NCBI GenBank assembly: GCA_022779465.1 | Contig: JALFTB010000020.1 | Coordinates: forward strand, 1 to 64,000 | Source of the DNA: CAG-533 sp022779465 | GTDB lineage: Bacteria > Bacillota_I > Bacilli_A > RF39 > UBA660 | Direction of reading: 5' to 3' | Length of the DNA: 64,000 bases | Part shown: piece after piece, positions 26,628-35,728 of the stretch | Layout of the letters: every line of letters begins with the position of its first letter | Position numbering within the stretch: the first letter of the stretch is position 1 | The notes under the pieces: generated by a model | What the model was told of the DNA's origin: nothing | Databases searched by the model: none | The model's input: the letters and a program-made list of their open reading frames with translations, nothing else | Position numbers and translations under genes: made by a program

Positions 26628-27269
26628 ATGGAAGAGATTAATTTAGGTGAATTATTTCATTATTATATTAGTAAGATGTTTATAATTATTCTTTTTGTTT
26701 TTTTAGGGCTTGGTTTAGGTGTATTTTATAGTGCGATTATTCAAAAGCCTTTATATAGTAGTTATACAACTATTTTACTTAAGGATAGCGGTAATAATGC
26801 GATTCTTTTAAAGACTTATGGTGAACTTATTAAGAGTAAGAATGTTTTAAATAAGGTTAATAGTAATCTTGGTTTAAATTATAAAGCTGATGATTTAAAG
26901 GGCATGATTAATGTTGAAAGTTTAAATAGTACTGAGATTATTAAGATTACGGTTAATAATAGTAATCCAGAGGATGCTGCTAAACTTGCTAATGAAATTG
27001 CTAGTGTATTTAATAGTGAAATTGGTAATTATTATAGTAATGTTAAAAGTAGTATGGTTGTAGATAAGGCTGAAGTTAGTAGTAGTCCTTATAATGTTAA
27101 TTTGATGAAACAAATTGTTATTGGGGCTTTTATAGGTGGAGTTATTGGAGTAGTTGTTGTATTTATTAAGTTCTACTTTGATACAACCGTTAAGAGTAGT
27201 GAAGAAGTTGAATCTAAGCTTAATTTACCGGTTATAGGAATTATTCCTTTAGTTGGAGGTAGAAAATAA
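26628..27269 (+). CDS. polysaccharide chain-length regulator (Wzz/YveK/CapA-type)
   Basis: A bacterial co-polymerase of about 213 aa. It has an N-terminal membrane segment after a short cytoplasmic start (EEINLGELFHYYI), an extracellular helical domain, and a second membrane segment (residues 160-180) followed by a short tail (VESKLNLPVIGIIP). It regulates chain length together with the kinase encoded next. An earlier in-frame TTG (26571) overlaps the leader terminator tail and is rejected. ATG 26628 has a GAGGG site. The stop overlaps the next start by one base. Confidence 0.9.
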   Translation: MEEINLGELFHYYISKMFIIILFVFLGLGLGVFYSAIIQKPLYSSYTTILLKDSGNNAILLKTYGELIKSKNVLNKVNSNLGLNYKADDLKGMINVESLNSTEIIKITVNNSNPEDAAKLANEIASVFNSEIGNYYSNVKSSMVVDKAEVSSSPYNVNLMKQIVIGAFIGGVIGVVVVFIKFYFDTTVKSSEEVESKLNLPVIGIIPLVGGRK

Positions 27270-27922
27270 TGAATAGTAAAGAGTTAGTTATATGTACGAA
27301 TCCTAAATCTAGTGTAGCTGAGTCTATACGTATGCTTAGAACTAATTTAGAATTTAGTTTTGTAGATAATGATGTTAATGCTGTAATGATTACAAGTTCA
27401 ATTGCTAAAGAAGGTAAGAGTTTTGTAGCTGCTAATTTAGCATGTGCTTTTGGGGTTACTAAGAGAAAAACTTTACTTGTTGATTGTGATTTAAGAAAAG
27501 GTAGAATTGAAAGAATATTTGGTTTAAAGAATAAGCCTGGTTTATCTAATTTACTTTTAGATGATATTTATGCATATCAAGATTATATTTATACTACTGA
27601 TATTGGTAATTTATCGATTTTACCTATAGGTATTGTTCCACCTAATCCAAGTGAGTTATTAGGTTCTGAGAAATGTCAAATTTTATTTAAATATTTAAAG
27701 CAAGAATATGATTTAATTATTTTAGATTGTCCTCCGATTGCGGATGTTGCTGATGCTTTGGTGTTATCTAAGATTGCTGATGAAGCAGTTATTGTTTGTG
27801 CAGCTAATTATACACCTGCTGATGAACTTACTAGTACAAAGAAAGCTTTAGAACAATCTGGAATAAAGATTGCTGGTGTTGTTGTTAATAAGGTTGAAAA
27901 AGATAAGAAGAAACGTTATTAG
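27269..27922 (+). CDS. CpsD/YwqD-type tyrosine kinase, short C-terminus
   Basis: A cytoplasmic BY-kinase partner of the chain-length regulator. It has a Walker A loop KEGKSFVAA, Walker A' LLVDCDLRKG, Walker B LIILDCPP, and NPSELLGS. Length 217 aa. The usual C-terminal Tyr cluster that is autophosphorylated is absent: the protein ends KDKKKRY with a single terminal Tyr. ATP binding should be intact but regulation may differ. TAATG junction with the upstream gene. Confidence 0.88.
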   Translation: MNSKELVICTNPKSSVAESIRMLRTNLEFSFVDNDVNAVMITSSIAKEGKSFVAANLACAFGVTKRKTLLVDCDLRKGRIERIFGLKNKPGLSNLLLDDIYAYQDYIYTTDIGNLSILPIGIVPPNPSELLGSEKCQILFKYLKQEYDLIILDCPPIADVADALVLSKIADEAVIVCAANYTPADELTSTKKALEQSGIKIAGVVVNKVEKDKKKRY

Positions 27923-27929
27923 AGGTTAT

Positions 27930-28637
27930 ATGAAGAAGTTTATTGTTGTTATAATTAGTTTCTTTTTACTAACTGTTGGTGTTAAAGCAGATACTTTAAC
28001 TAGTATTACTGGCGAAAAAAATCTGATTATTAATCATGATGGAGTATATGTTGTTAAGATTAAAGCTGAAGGTGTTATAAGTAAGTTAGATATTACTTAT
28101 AGTGTTAGTGATAATCTTAAAGTTGAAAAGGTTGAGATTGGTAAATCTTTTAGTAGAGTTTCTGCTTCTGGTAATAATTATGTTTTAAGTAGTAATGTTA
28201 ATGAAGGTGATGTTTTTAATATTACTGTTAAAGGTAATAATACTGGTGGTGGAAAGATTAGGATTACTAAATGTATTGCTACTATTAATGATGAAGATGT
28301 TAATTTATTAGAAAGTTCTTTTGATATTAATGTTATAAGTAATGATGCTTTGGATAGAGCTAAAAGATTAGTTGATAAGGCTGTTGCTACTTTAGATAGA
28401 ATTGATTATGAGAATGCTTTAAATAGTGTTAAGGGGTTAACTAGTAAAGATGATTTAGATAAAAATGAACTTATGAATAAACTAAATGAAATTAGTGATA
28501 AATTACTTAAAGATGATACTAGGGTTGTATGTGATGATAATAGTAAAGCTAAAAAGATATGGATGTATTTAAGTATCGGTTTACTTGTTTGTTTGGTTGC
28601 TGAGAGTTCTTATATTATTTATTTAAAAGAAAAATAA
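27930..28637 (+). CDS. secreted protein anchored by a C-terminal membrane segment, unknown function
   Basis: A signal peptide (MKKFIVVIISFFLLTVGVKA) is followed by a beta-rich domain (about residues 20-140) resembling a cohesin- or Ig-like sandwich. After it come a charged helical region (residues 145-200) and a C-terminal membrane segment before a short basic tail. I cannot assign a function. ATG 27930 with an AGAGG site is used; an earlier in-frame start lies inside cpsD and is rejected. It is 7 nt downstream of the kinase gene, in the same operon. Confidence 0.7.
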   Translation: MKKFIVVIISFFLLTVGVKADTLTSITGEKNLIINHDGVYVVKIKAEGVISKLDITYSVSDNLKVEKVEIGKSFSRVSASGNNYVLSSNVNEGDVFNITVKGNNTGGGKIRITKCIATINDEDVNLLESSFDINVISNDALDRAKRLVDKAVATLDRIDYENALNSVKGLTSKDDLDKNELMNKLNEISDKLLKDDTRVVCDDNSKAKKIWMYLSIGLLVCLVAESSYIIYLKEK

Positions 28638-28655
28638 GAATGTTTTTCTTTTTTT
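28625..28655 (+). terminator. intrinsic terminator of the wzz-cpsD operon
   Basis: AAAAGAAAAA / TTTTTCTTTT stem that includes the stop codon region, with a T-run. The stem is almost all A-T, so efficiency is uncertain. Confidence 0.55.
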
Positions 28656-28668
28656 ATAGGGAGGATTT

Positions 28669-30330
28669 ATGAATGATATTGAAATTGCTAGAAGTGTAAA
28701 ACTGGATAAGATTGTTGATGTGGCAAAATCTTTAGGGATAGATGCTGATGATTTAGAGTTATATGGTAAATATAAAGCTAAAGTAAGTAAGGATGCTTAT
28801 TTGAAAGTTAAAGATAATAAGGATGGTAAACTTATTTTGGTAACTGCTATTAGTCCCACTCCTTTAGGTGAGGGTAAAACTACAATTAGTATTGCACTTG
28901 CTGATGGTTTAAGAAAGATTGGAAAGAAAAGTGTACTTGCTTTAAGAGAACCTTCTTTAGGTCCGGTATTTGGAATAAAGGGTGGTGCTACTGGAGGAGG
29001 ACATGTTCAAATTGCACCAATGGAAGATATTAATTTACATTTTACTGGGGATATTCATGCGATAACTTCGGCGAATAATTTACTTGCTAGTTTAATTGAT
29101 AATCATATTTATAATGGTAATGATTTAGGTTTTGATAGGGTAGTTTGGAAAAGATGTTTAGATTTAAATGATCGTCAATTAAGGGTTGTTAATACTGGGT
29201 TAAGTGGTGAAAGTAAGATTGTTCCAAGAATGGATGGTTTTGATATTTCGGTTGCTTCTGAAATAATGGCTATTTTTTGTTTAGCTAGTGATTTAAATGA
29301 TTTAAAGGTAAGAATTGGTAATATTATTGTTGGTTATACTAAGGATAATAAACCAATATATGCTAGAGATTTAAATGCGGAAGGTAGTTTAACAGTTTTA
29401 CTTAAAGATGCTTTAATGCCTAATTTGGTTCAAACTTTAGAACATACTCCAGCTTTTGTTCATGGTGGCCCTTTTGCAAATATTGCTCATGGATGTAATA
29501 GTGTTCTTGCTACTAATTATGCTTTAAAATTTGGTGATTATGTTGTTACTGAAGCTGGTTTTGGCGCTGATTTAGGAGCTGAAAAGTTTTTAGATATAAA
29601 GTGTCGTTTAATGAATAAAAAGCCTGATGCGGTTGTTATTGTGGCAACTATTAAAGCTTTAAAATATCATGGTGGTATTTTAAAGGAAGATATTTTAAAA
29701 CCTAATAAAGCTGGTTTACTTAAAGGTTTAGATAATTTATTTAGACATATTGATAATTTAAAAAATAAGTTTGGTTTAAATGTTATTGTAGCAATTAATA
29801 AATATAATTCTGATACAGATGAAGAGATTAATTTACTTAAAAGTGAGTTAGAGAAAAAGGGTGTTAATTTATCTTTAGTAACTGGATGGGCTGATGGTGG
29901 TGATGGTGCTACTGATTTAGCTAATAATGTTGTTAGTTTATGTGATAAGGAATCTAAGTTAAATTATACTTATGATTTAGAGATGTCTATTAAAGATAAG
30001 ATTAAGGGTGTTGCAACTAAGATATATGGTGCTAAGAATGTTTCTTATAGTGATGAAGCTTTAGAGTCTATTAAATTAATTGAAGAGTTAGGTTTTGATA
30101 ATTATCCAGTATGTATAGCAAAAACTCAATATTCTTTTTCTGATGATCCTAAGAATTTAGAATGTAATGATGATTATGATATTCATGTTAGAGATGTTGT
30201 TTTAAAAAATGGTGCTGGTTTTATTGTAGTACTTGCTGGTAAGATTATGACGATGCCGGGATTACCTAAAGTTCCTGCTGCTGAATCTATTGATATTGAT
30301 GAGAATGAAAATATTGTTGGGATTTTTTAA
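28669..30330 (+). CDS. fhs: formate-tetrahydrofolate ligase
   Basis: Catalyses ATP-dependent formation of 10-formyl-tetrahydrofolate from formate and THF. The P-loop TPLGEGKTT is near residue 65. Family signatures FGIKGGATGGGHVQ, FTGDIHAITSANNLLA and the THF-binding EPSLGP region are intact. At 553 aa it is normal. GGGAGG ribosome site. It is a single gene between two terminators, with no THF riboswitch in the short upstream gap. Confidence 0.97.
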   Translation: MNDIEIARSVKLDKIVDVAKSLGIDADDLELYGKYKAKVSKDAYLKVKDNKDGKLILVTAISPTPLGEGKTTISIALADGLRKIGKKSVLALREPSLGPVFGIKGGATGGGHVQIAPMEDINLHFTGDIHAITSANNLLASLIDNHIYNGNDLGFDRVVWKRCLDLNDRQLRVVNTGLSGESKIVPRMDGFDISVASEIMAIFCLASDLNDLKVRIGNIIVGYTKDNKPIYARDLNAEGSLTVLLKDALMPNLVQTLEHTPAFVHGGPFANIAHGCNSVLATNYALKFGDYVVTEAGFGADLGAEKFLDIKCRLMNKKPDAVVIVATIKALKYHGGILKEDILKPNKAGLLKGLDNLFRHIDNLKNKFGLNVIVAINKYNSDTDEEINLLKSELEKKGVNLSLVTGWADGGDGATDLANNVVSLCDKESKLNYTYDLEMSIKDKIKGVATKIYGAKNVSYSDEALESIKLIEELGFDNYPVCIAKTQYSFSDDPKNLECNDDYDIHVRDVVLKNGAGFIVVLAGKIMTMPGLPKVPAAESIDIDENENIVGIF

Positions 30331-30352
30331 CAAGGGTAACCTTGTTTTTTTT
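30329..30352 (+). terminator. intrinsic terminator of fhs
   Basis: AACAAGG / CCTTGTT stem, loop GTAA, followed by eight T. Confidence 0.9.
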
Positions 30353-30396
30353 ATTGTTTTGTGCTAGTATATCTTCTTAATTGTGGGGGTATATTT

Positions 30397-31659
30397 ATGA
30401 GGGTTCCGGATAGTGTGGCTTATAAATTGGTTCGTGAGTTATCTAGTGATGAAGAACGTCTTTATTTTATTAGTAATCATTTACTTGATTATGATTCTAA
30501 AATTGTTAGTTATATTTTAGCTTTGGATAGTGATTCATCTAAGTTTGAATGTTTGCCTCTTTTAATCAATGAATATTATATTAGTTTGGTTATTGATTCG
30601 ATGTCTAGTGATGATGCGATTGCGAGAGCAATTATGGAGTTGCCGGAGACTTTTTCTTTGAGTTTTATTAAACATAAAATAAATGGTTTTAGTCTTGCTG
30701 ACAAAGTTTTTTCAGAAAATGATGTTTTATATGAGGATGGTTATGAAAAGGCTCGTGAGAGGTTTAAAATAGATGATTTTGATAGTTCTAGTCTTCCTTC
30801 TGATATGACTTTTGGAATTGAGTTAGAGGTTATTGGTGGTAATTCTAGAAGGATGAGATATTTTAATATTAAACCTTTTGGAACTTGGAATAATGTTAAT
30901 GATGATTCTTTAGCTCCTAATAGTGTAGAAGTAACTTCACCAATTCTTCATTATACTTCAAAGGATATGTCAGAACTAAGAGCAGTATGTAGCTATTTAA
31001 AAAGTAATGGTTCTTATACTGATGGTTCTTGTGCTGGTCATATTCATATTGGTTTAAATAGTTTTAAGAGTCCTCAAGCTTTATATAATTTTTATTCTAT
31101 TTTTTCTTTAATGGAACCTATTCTTGTTTTAATTAGTAATAAAGCTGGAGAACTTCCTCGTGAAGGCTTAGGTATGTTTTCGGAGTTATATCAGGGATTT
31201 TTTGAATTTTTAAGAAAAGAAAATGTTATTGATTTTAAAGATATAAATGATACAGTTTCTCAATTATATCGTGAGTTACAAACAGGACATAAATATTGGA
31301 CTGTAAATATAGGTAATAAGTTTAATAGACTTCATCCTAAAGATACTATGGAATTTAGAATTCCTAATGGTTCTTTAGATCCTGATGTTATTATGCATAA
31401 TATGAAATTATTTGGTAGACTTATTATGATATCTAATTTAATTGATAAGGATCATATTGAAGATGTAATTGATCATTTAAAAACGGGTAGTTATGATGAT
31501 ATTATAATATATTTTCTTAAGTTAGTATTTGATGATCTAGATGATAGAGAATACTTCTATGAAAGATGGATAAATAATTATGATTTAATGTTAAGAAATA
31601 AAGATAAATGTAAGTTTTTCTTTATTTCTGAAGAAGCAAAAAGAGAATTATATTTTTAA
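30397..31659 (+). CDS. amidoligase family protein
   Basis: Residues 136-420 match the putative amidoligase family (glutamine-synthetase/gamma-GCS-like fold). Key stretches are FGIELEVIGG (139-148), VEVTSPIL, the central CAGHIHIGLN and the late EFRIPNGSLDP. Such enzymes are predicted to join a carboxylate and an amine using ATP; few have been tested. The N-terminal 130 residues are not recognised. No partner amidotransferase lies next to it. The in-frame GTG at 30361 has no ribosome site, while ATG 30397 has GGGGG at proper spacing. Its stop overlaps the convergent uvrB stop by 4 nt. Confidence 0.8.
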   Translation: MRVPDSVAYKLVRELSSDEERLYFISNHLLDYDSKIVSYILALDSDSSKFECLPLLINEYYISLVIDSMSSDDAIARAIMELPETFSLSFIKHKINGFSLADKVFSENDVLYEDGYEKARERFKIDDFDSSSLPSDMTFGIELEVIGGNSRRMRYFNIKPFGTWNNVNDDSLAPNSVEVTSPILHYTSKDMSELRAVCSYLKSNGSYTDGSCAGHIHIGLNSFKSPQALYNFYSIFSLMEPILVLISNKAGELPREGLGMFSELYQGFFEFLRKENVIDFKDINDTVSQLYRELQTGHKYWTVNIGNKFNRLHPKDTMEFRIPNGSLDPDVIMHNMKLFGRLIMISNLIDKDHIEDVIDHLKTGSYDDIIIYFLKLVFDDLDDREYFYERWINNYDLMLRNKDKCKFFFISEEAKRELYF

Positions 31660-31667
31660 TTCTCTTT
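31640..31667. terminator. bidirectional terminator inside the overlapping 3' ends
   Basis: An 11-bp stem (AAAGAGAATTA / TAATTCTCTTT) spans both stop codons and serves the amidoligase and uvrB genes. Confidence 0.75.
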
Positions 31668-33611
31668 ATTATTTGCTTTCATTTCAAATAGGATATCTCT
31701 TAATTGCATTGCTTTTTCGAAATCTAGTTCTTTAGCTGCTTTACGCATTTCTTGTTCTAATTTTAAGCAAGTATCATGGAATTCTTTTTTACTCATTTTT
31801 TCTTTCGATTCATCTTTTATTTCATTTGAGATTAAATCTCTTATTTCTTTGATGATAGTTTTAGGAACAATACCATGTTCTTCATTATATTTCATTTGAA
31901 TTTCACGTCTACGAGCAGTTTCTTTAATGGCTTTATCCATAGATTCTGAAATAGTGTCAGCGTACATAATTACATGGCCATTAGCATTACGAGCAGCACG
32001 TCCGATAGTTTGAATTAAACTTCTTTCACTTCTTAAGAATCCTTGTTTATCGGCATCCATGATTGCGATTAAACTTACTTCAGGGATATCTAATCCTTCT
32101 CTTAATAAGTTAATACCAACAATACAATCATATTTACCTAAACGTAGATCTCTGATGATTCTTAGACGTTCAAAGGTTTTAACTTCATTATGTAAGTATG
32201 CGACTTTTTTATTTAAACTCTTAAGATAGTTAGTAAGCTCTTCAGCCATTCTTATTGTTAGAGTAGTAATTAAAACTCTTTCATTTTTTTCAATACGTTT
32301 ATTAATTTCTTCTAGTAAGTCATCTATTTGTCCTTCAGTTTTCTTAACTTCAATAGTTGGATCTAATAATCCTGTTGGTCTAATGATACATTCTGTTACT
32401 TGATTATTTGTAAGTGATAGTTCATAATCACCTGGTGTAGCAGAAATGTAAATTGCTTGATGAATTTTTTCGTTAAATTCTTCAAATTTTAATGGTCGGT
32501 TATCTAGGGCACTTGGTAATCTAAAACCATAGTCAACTAAGGTTTGTTTACGCATTCGATCACCATTATACATTGCTTTTACTTGAGGTAGGGTAACATG
32601 TGATTCATCGACAACTAAAAGATAATCATCACCAAAGAAATCCATAAGGGTTGATGGAGTTTCACCTTCACCACGTAAAGCTAAGTGTCTACTATAGTTT
32701 TCAATACCATGACAAAAACCAGTTTCTCTTAACATTTCTATGTCATATTCACAACGTTCTTGAATTCTTTGTTTTTCAATTAGTTTTCCATGTTCTTCAA
32801 AATATTTAATTCTTTCATCTTTTTCTTGTTCAATTCTTTTAATAGCTTCTTGAAGTTTTTCGTCACCTGTAACAAAGTGACTGGCTGGAAAAACAGTAAT
32901 ATTTTTAACATTTTGAATGATATTACCAGTAAGGATGTCAAATTCACTTAAACGTTCAACTTCGTTACCAAACATTTCAATACGAATACCATTTTTTCTT
33001 TCACTTGCAGGTACGATATCTATAATATCTCCATTAGCTCTAAAGGTACCTCTATGAAAATCCAATTGGCTTCTTTCATAGGTCATTGAAACTAATTTAT
33101 CTAGAATATCATTTCTTTTTATTTTATCTCCAACTTGAAGTATTAACATATTATTTTTATATTCTTCTGGTTCACCAATACCATAAATACAAGAAACACT
33201 AGCTACTACTATAGTATCTTTATAATTAATTAAACTACTTGTAGCACCATGTCTTAATTCATCAATTTCATCATTAATGCTTGAATCTTTTTCAATATAA
33301 GTATCAGTAGAAGGAACATATGCTTCTGGTTGATAATAATCGTAGTAGGAAACAAAGTATTCGACATGATTATTTGGGAATAGTTCTTTAAATTCTGAAT
33401 ATAATTGTCCAGCTAAAGTTTTATTATGAGCTAGAACAAGAGTAGGTTTATTAACATTAGCAATAACATTAGCAATCATAAAAGTTTTACCAGTTCCAGT
33501 TGCTCCTAATAGTACTTGACTTTTTTTACCTTCATTTATACCATCAGTTAGTTCTTTAATAGCCTTAGGTTGATCTCCACTTGGTTTAAAATTTGATACT
33601 AGGTTAAACAT
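31656..33611 (-). CDS. uvrB: excinuclease ABC subunit B
   Basis: The damage-verifying helicase-like subunit of nucleotide excision repair. It shows Walker A LLGATGTGKTF, the beta-hairpin region YYDYYQPEAYVP, the DESH box (VVDESHVTLPQ), the helicase motifs GINLLREGLDIP and QTIGRAARN, and a C-terminal UVR motif. Length 651 aa is normal. It is a single minus-strand gene; uvrA and uvrC are not in the window, although uvrA is often adjacent in related bacteria. Confidence 0.98.
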   Translation of the reverse strand: MFNLVSNFKPSGDQPKAIKELTDGINEGKKSQVLLGATGTGKTFMIANVIANVNKPTLVLAHNKTLAGQLYSEFKELFPNNHVEYFVSYYDYYQPEAYVPSTDTYIEKDSSINDEIDELRHGATSSLINYKDTIVVASVSCIYGIGEPEEYKNNMLILQVGDKIKRNDILDKLVSMTYERSQLDFHRGTFRANGDIIDIVPASERKNGIRIEMFGNEVERLSEFDILTGNIIQNVKNITVFPASHFVTGDEKLQEAIKRIEQEKDERIKYFEEHGKLIEKQRIQERCEYDIEMLRETGFCHGIENYSRHLALRGEGETPSTLMDFFGDDYLLVVDESHVTLPQVKAMYNGDRMRKQTLVDYGFRLPSALDNRPLKFEEFNEKIHQAIYISATPGDYELSLTNNQVTECIIRPTGLLDPTIEVKKTEGQIDDLLEEINKRIEKNERVLITTLTIRMAEELTNYLKSLNKKVAYLHNEVKTFERLRIIRDLRLGKYDCIVGINLLREGLDIPEVSLIAIMDADKQGFLRSERSLIQTIGRAARNANGHVIMYADTISESMDKAIKETARRREIQMKYNEEHGIVPKTIIKEIRDLISNEIKDESKEKMSKKEFHDTCLKLEQEMRKAAKELDFEKAMQLRDILFEMKANNKEN

Positions 33612-33731
33612 ATTATCCCTTCTTTCTTTCTTATTATATCATGGATTTTTATTTACATATTATTTATATTGATATTTAATATTTATAACATTAATGCTTA
33701 CTTTTTTGATATTATATAGTTGGAGGATTAT

Positions 33732-34250
33732 ATGAATCAAATTAGTAGAGCTTATATTGTATCTCATATTAGAATTAGAGATGAGATATTTAATGACTGG
33801 AGTAATTTTAATAAAATTTTAAAAGATGGTCCTGAAAGTATGAAAGAGCATCTTGCTAAGTTATGGAATGATATATCTCCAGATGATATTAATAAAGATT
33901 TTGAACTTACTGATAAAGATAGAGTAATTACTAAAAATGATTTTGATGTAACAATGAATCATGTTGGTGATTACCCGGTATTTTATTTTATTATGCCTGA
34001 TCCAGATTCTGTTCAAGCTCAAGCAAAATGTGTAGCTTTAGCTATTACACCAACTAGACCTAGATATTTTACAATGGAAATTATTAAGAAAATGAAATCA
34101 GAAGAAACTTATTATATTATGGGTGAATGGATGTTTAAGGATGGTAATTTTACTCATTTAAATTTAGGACCAATACCTAATGGAACAGTAGCAAATTTTG
34201 CTTCTCATGTTTCAGTAGTATTAGATAAGAATTTAAAAAAGGAACAATAG
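33732..34250 (+). CDS. protein of unknown function
   Basis: I do not recognise this 172-aa protein. It is soluble, with no signal or membrane segment and no cysteines apart from one in QAKCVAL, and looks like a compact alpha/beta fold (VFYFIMPDP, TYYIMGEWMF). ATG 33732 with GGAGG five bases upstream is the start; an in-frame TTG at 33720 overlaps that site. Its last codons lie inside the left 41-bp repeat that flanks the toxin-antitoxin module. Confidence 0.7.
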   Translation: MNQISRAYIVSHIRIRDEIFNDWSNFNKILKDGPESMKEHLAKLWNDISPDDINKDFELTDKDRVITKNDFDVTMNHVGDYPVFYFIMPDPDSVQAQAKCVALAITPTRPRYFTMEIIKKMKSEETYYIMGEWMFKDGNFTHLNLGPIPNGTVANFASHVSVVLDKNLKKEQ

Positions 34251-34268
34251 TTGTTCCTTTTTTAGTTG
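34228..34268 (+). repeat. left copy of a 41-bp direct repeat flanking the toxin-antitoxin genes
   Basis: Matches 35720-35760 at 39 of 41 positions. It contains the last codons of the upstream gene, a terminator stem (GGAACAA / TTGTTCC) and the TTG of the promoter -35 that drives the toxin gene. Confidence 0.85.
34235..34263. terminator. terminator left of the toxin-antitoxin genes
   Basis: AAAAAAGGAACAA / TTGTTCCTTTTTT hairpin around the stop codon TAG. A-run and T-run make it bidirectional. Confidence 0.9.
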
Positions 34269-34293
34269 ACATTAATTTTTGATATGATATAAT
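34266..34293 (+). promoter_or_regulatory. promoter of the toxin-antitoxin operon
   Basis: TTGACA, 16 bp, then TATAAT preceded by TGA, giving both consensus hexamers plus an extended -10. It lies 42 bases before the toxin start. An A/T-rich imperfect inverted repeat near 34294-34315 could be the operator. Confidence 0.8.
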
Positions 34294-34335
34294 TTGATTA
34301 ACGTAATAAGTAAATCAAAAAAGAAAGAAGGATAG

Positions 34336-34668
34336 ATGGAACTTTATTATAAAACAACTAGATTAAAAGAATTATGTGAAAATCCTAAGTACAGTAAGAA
34401 ACTTATTCAACGTTATGGACTTGATGTAGCTAAAAAATTACCACAAAGAATAAATGAGTTAAAAGCTTTTGCTACTTTGGAGGATGTTCCATCTAGTCCA
34501 CCATTGAGAAGACATAAATTAGTTGGTAATCTTGATGGTAGTTTTGCAATAAATATAAATAATCAATATAGATTAATATTTAGACCATATGGCAATAATA
34601 TTATAATAGATGATTTAAGATTAATAAAAAATATAGAAATAATGGAGGTGTCTAAACATTATGAGTAG
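34336..34668 (+). CDS. HigB/RelE-family toxin
   Basis: A 110-aa RelE/ParE-superfamily protein of the HigB type. It has an N-terminal helix pair (YSKKLIQRYG, AKKLPQRINELKAFATLEDV), then PLRRHKLVGNLDGSFAININNQYRLIF, the usual core, and IIDDLRLIKNIEIMEVSKHY at the end. Such toxins cleave mRNA on the ribosome. The toxin gene comes first and overlaps the antitoxin gene by 8 nt, the classic higBA order. Confidence 0.88.
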   Translation: MELYYKTTRLKELCENPKYSKKLIQRYGLDVAKKLPQRINELKAFATLEDVPSSPPLRRHKLVGNLDGSFAININNQYRLIFRPYGNNIIIDDLRLIKNIEIMEVSKHYE

Positions 34669-35728
34669 ATATGATTATGATGAATTGTATGTTATAGCTC
34701 CAGGAGAAACAATTAAAGAACTACTTGAGGTTAATTGTATGAATCAACTAGATTTAGCATCTAAAATTGGAATTAACAAAAAAACAGTTAATGAGATTAT
34801 TAATGGTAAAGCGCCAATTACTACTGAAACCGCTTTAAAACTTGAATATGTATTTGGTTTGCCAGCAAGTTTTTGGAATAATTTGGAAAGTAACTACAGA
34901 ATTGCACAGGAAAGAAAAAAGGATATTGATTTAATTAAAAATGAAGTGATTTATTTAGAAAATATTCCTTATTTAGAAATGTCAAAAAGAAAATGGGATG
35001 GTATATCTGCAACAAAAGATCCTTTTTTAAGAGTAATAAATCTACGAAAGTTTTTTGGAGTAGCATCTTTAAATTTTAATACTGAACTAAGAAAAAAAAT
35101 TGCTTGTCGAAAAAGTTCGAGTGAGCACTTTTCTTTAGATGCTTTGTACTGTTATCTGAGGTATGGTGAAATACAATCTAATAAACTAGAATATCCAAAA
35201 TTTGATGTGGAAAAGTTAAAAGATAATGTAAAGAAAATAAGAAAATTAACTAATAAAATGTTTTTACCTCAACTAGATGAAATAAGGAAATTGTTATCAG
35301 AATGTGGTGTGGCATTAATATTTGAACCACATTTACCTAATACTTATATTAATGGTGTAGCATATAAAATTACACCTGACAAAGCAATTATTATGATAAG
35401 CGATAAAGGAAAACAAGATGATATTTTATGGTTTACTTTATTTCATGAAATTGCTCATTTGATTAAACATAGTAAAAAAGATGTTTTTATCGATAATTTA
35501 GAGTCTGGTTTAGTTAATGACATTGAACGAGATGCTGATAATTATGCTAAAAACATTTTGATACCTGACAATGATTATTGTAATTTTGTGAATGGAGTTA
35601 TTACTGAAAAAAGTATAATTGATTTTTCAAAAACATTAAATATCTTACCTGGAATATTGGTTGGAAGGTTACATAAAGATAAAATAATTCCTTGGAATAG
35701 ATATAACAAGCTTGTTAATAGAATTTAA
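34661..35728 (+). CDS. HigA-type antitoxin fused to an ImmA/IrrE-like metallopeptidase domain
   Basis: The N-terminal 90 residues form an XRE helix-turn-helix of the HigA type (LLEVNCMNQLDLASKIGINKK, then AITTETALKLEYVFG-like spacing). After a linker, the C-terminal half is an ImmA/IrrE (COG2856) domain with the zinc motif HEIAH in FTLFHEIAHLIKH and a downstream ERDADNYAKNILIP that supplies the third ligand. At 355 aa it is much longer than plain HigA (about 100) but matches the known long form. It should neutralise the toxin and repress the operon; the peptidase part may allow self- or repressor cleavage (inference). Confidence 0.88.
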   Translation: MSRYDYDELYVIAPGETIKELLEVNCMNQLDLASKIGINKKTVNEIINGKAPITTETALKLEYVFGLPASFWNNLESNYRIAQERKKDIDLIKNEVIYLENIPYLEMSKRKWDGISATKDPFLRVINLRKFFGVASLNFNTELRKKIACRKSSSEHFSLDALYCYLRYGEIQSNKLEYPKFDVEKLKDNVKKIRKLTNKMFLPQLDEIRKLLSECGVALIFEPHLPNTYINGVAYKITPDKAIIMISDKGKQDDILWFTLFHEIAHLIKHSKKDVFIDNLESGLVNDIERDADNYAKNILIPDNDYCNFVNGVITEKSIIDFSKTLNILPGILVGRLHKDKIIPWNRYNKLVNRI

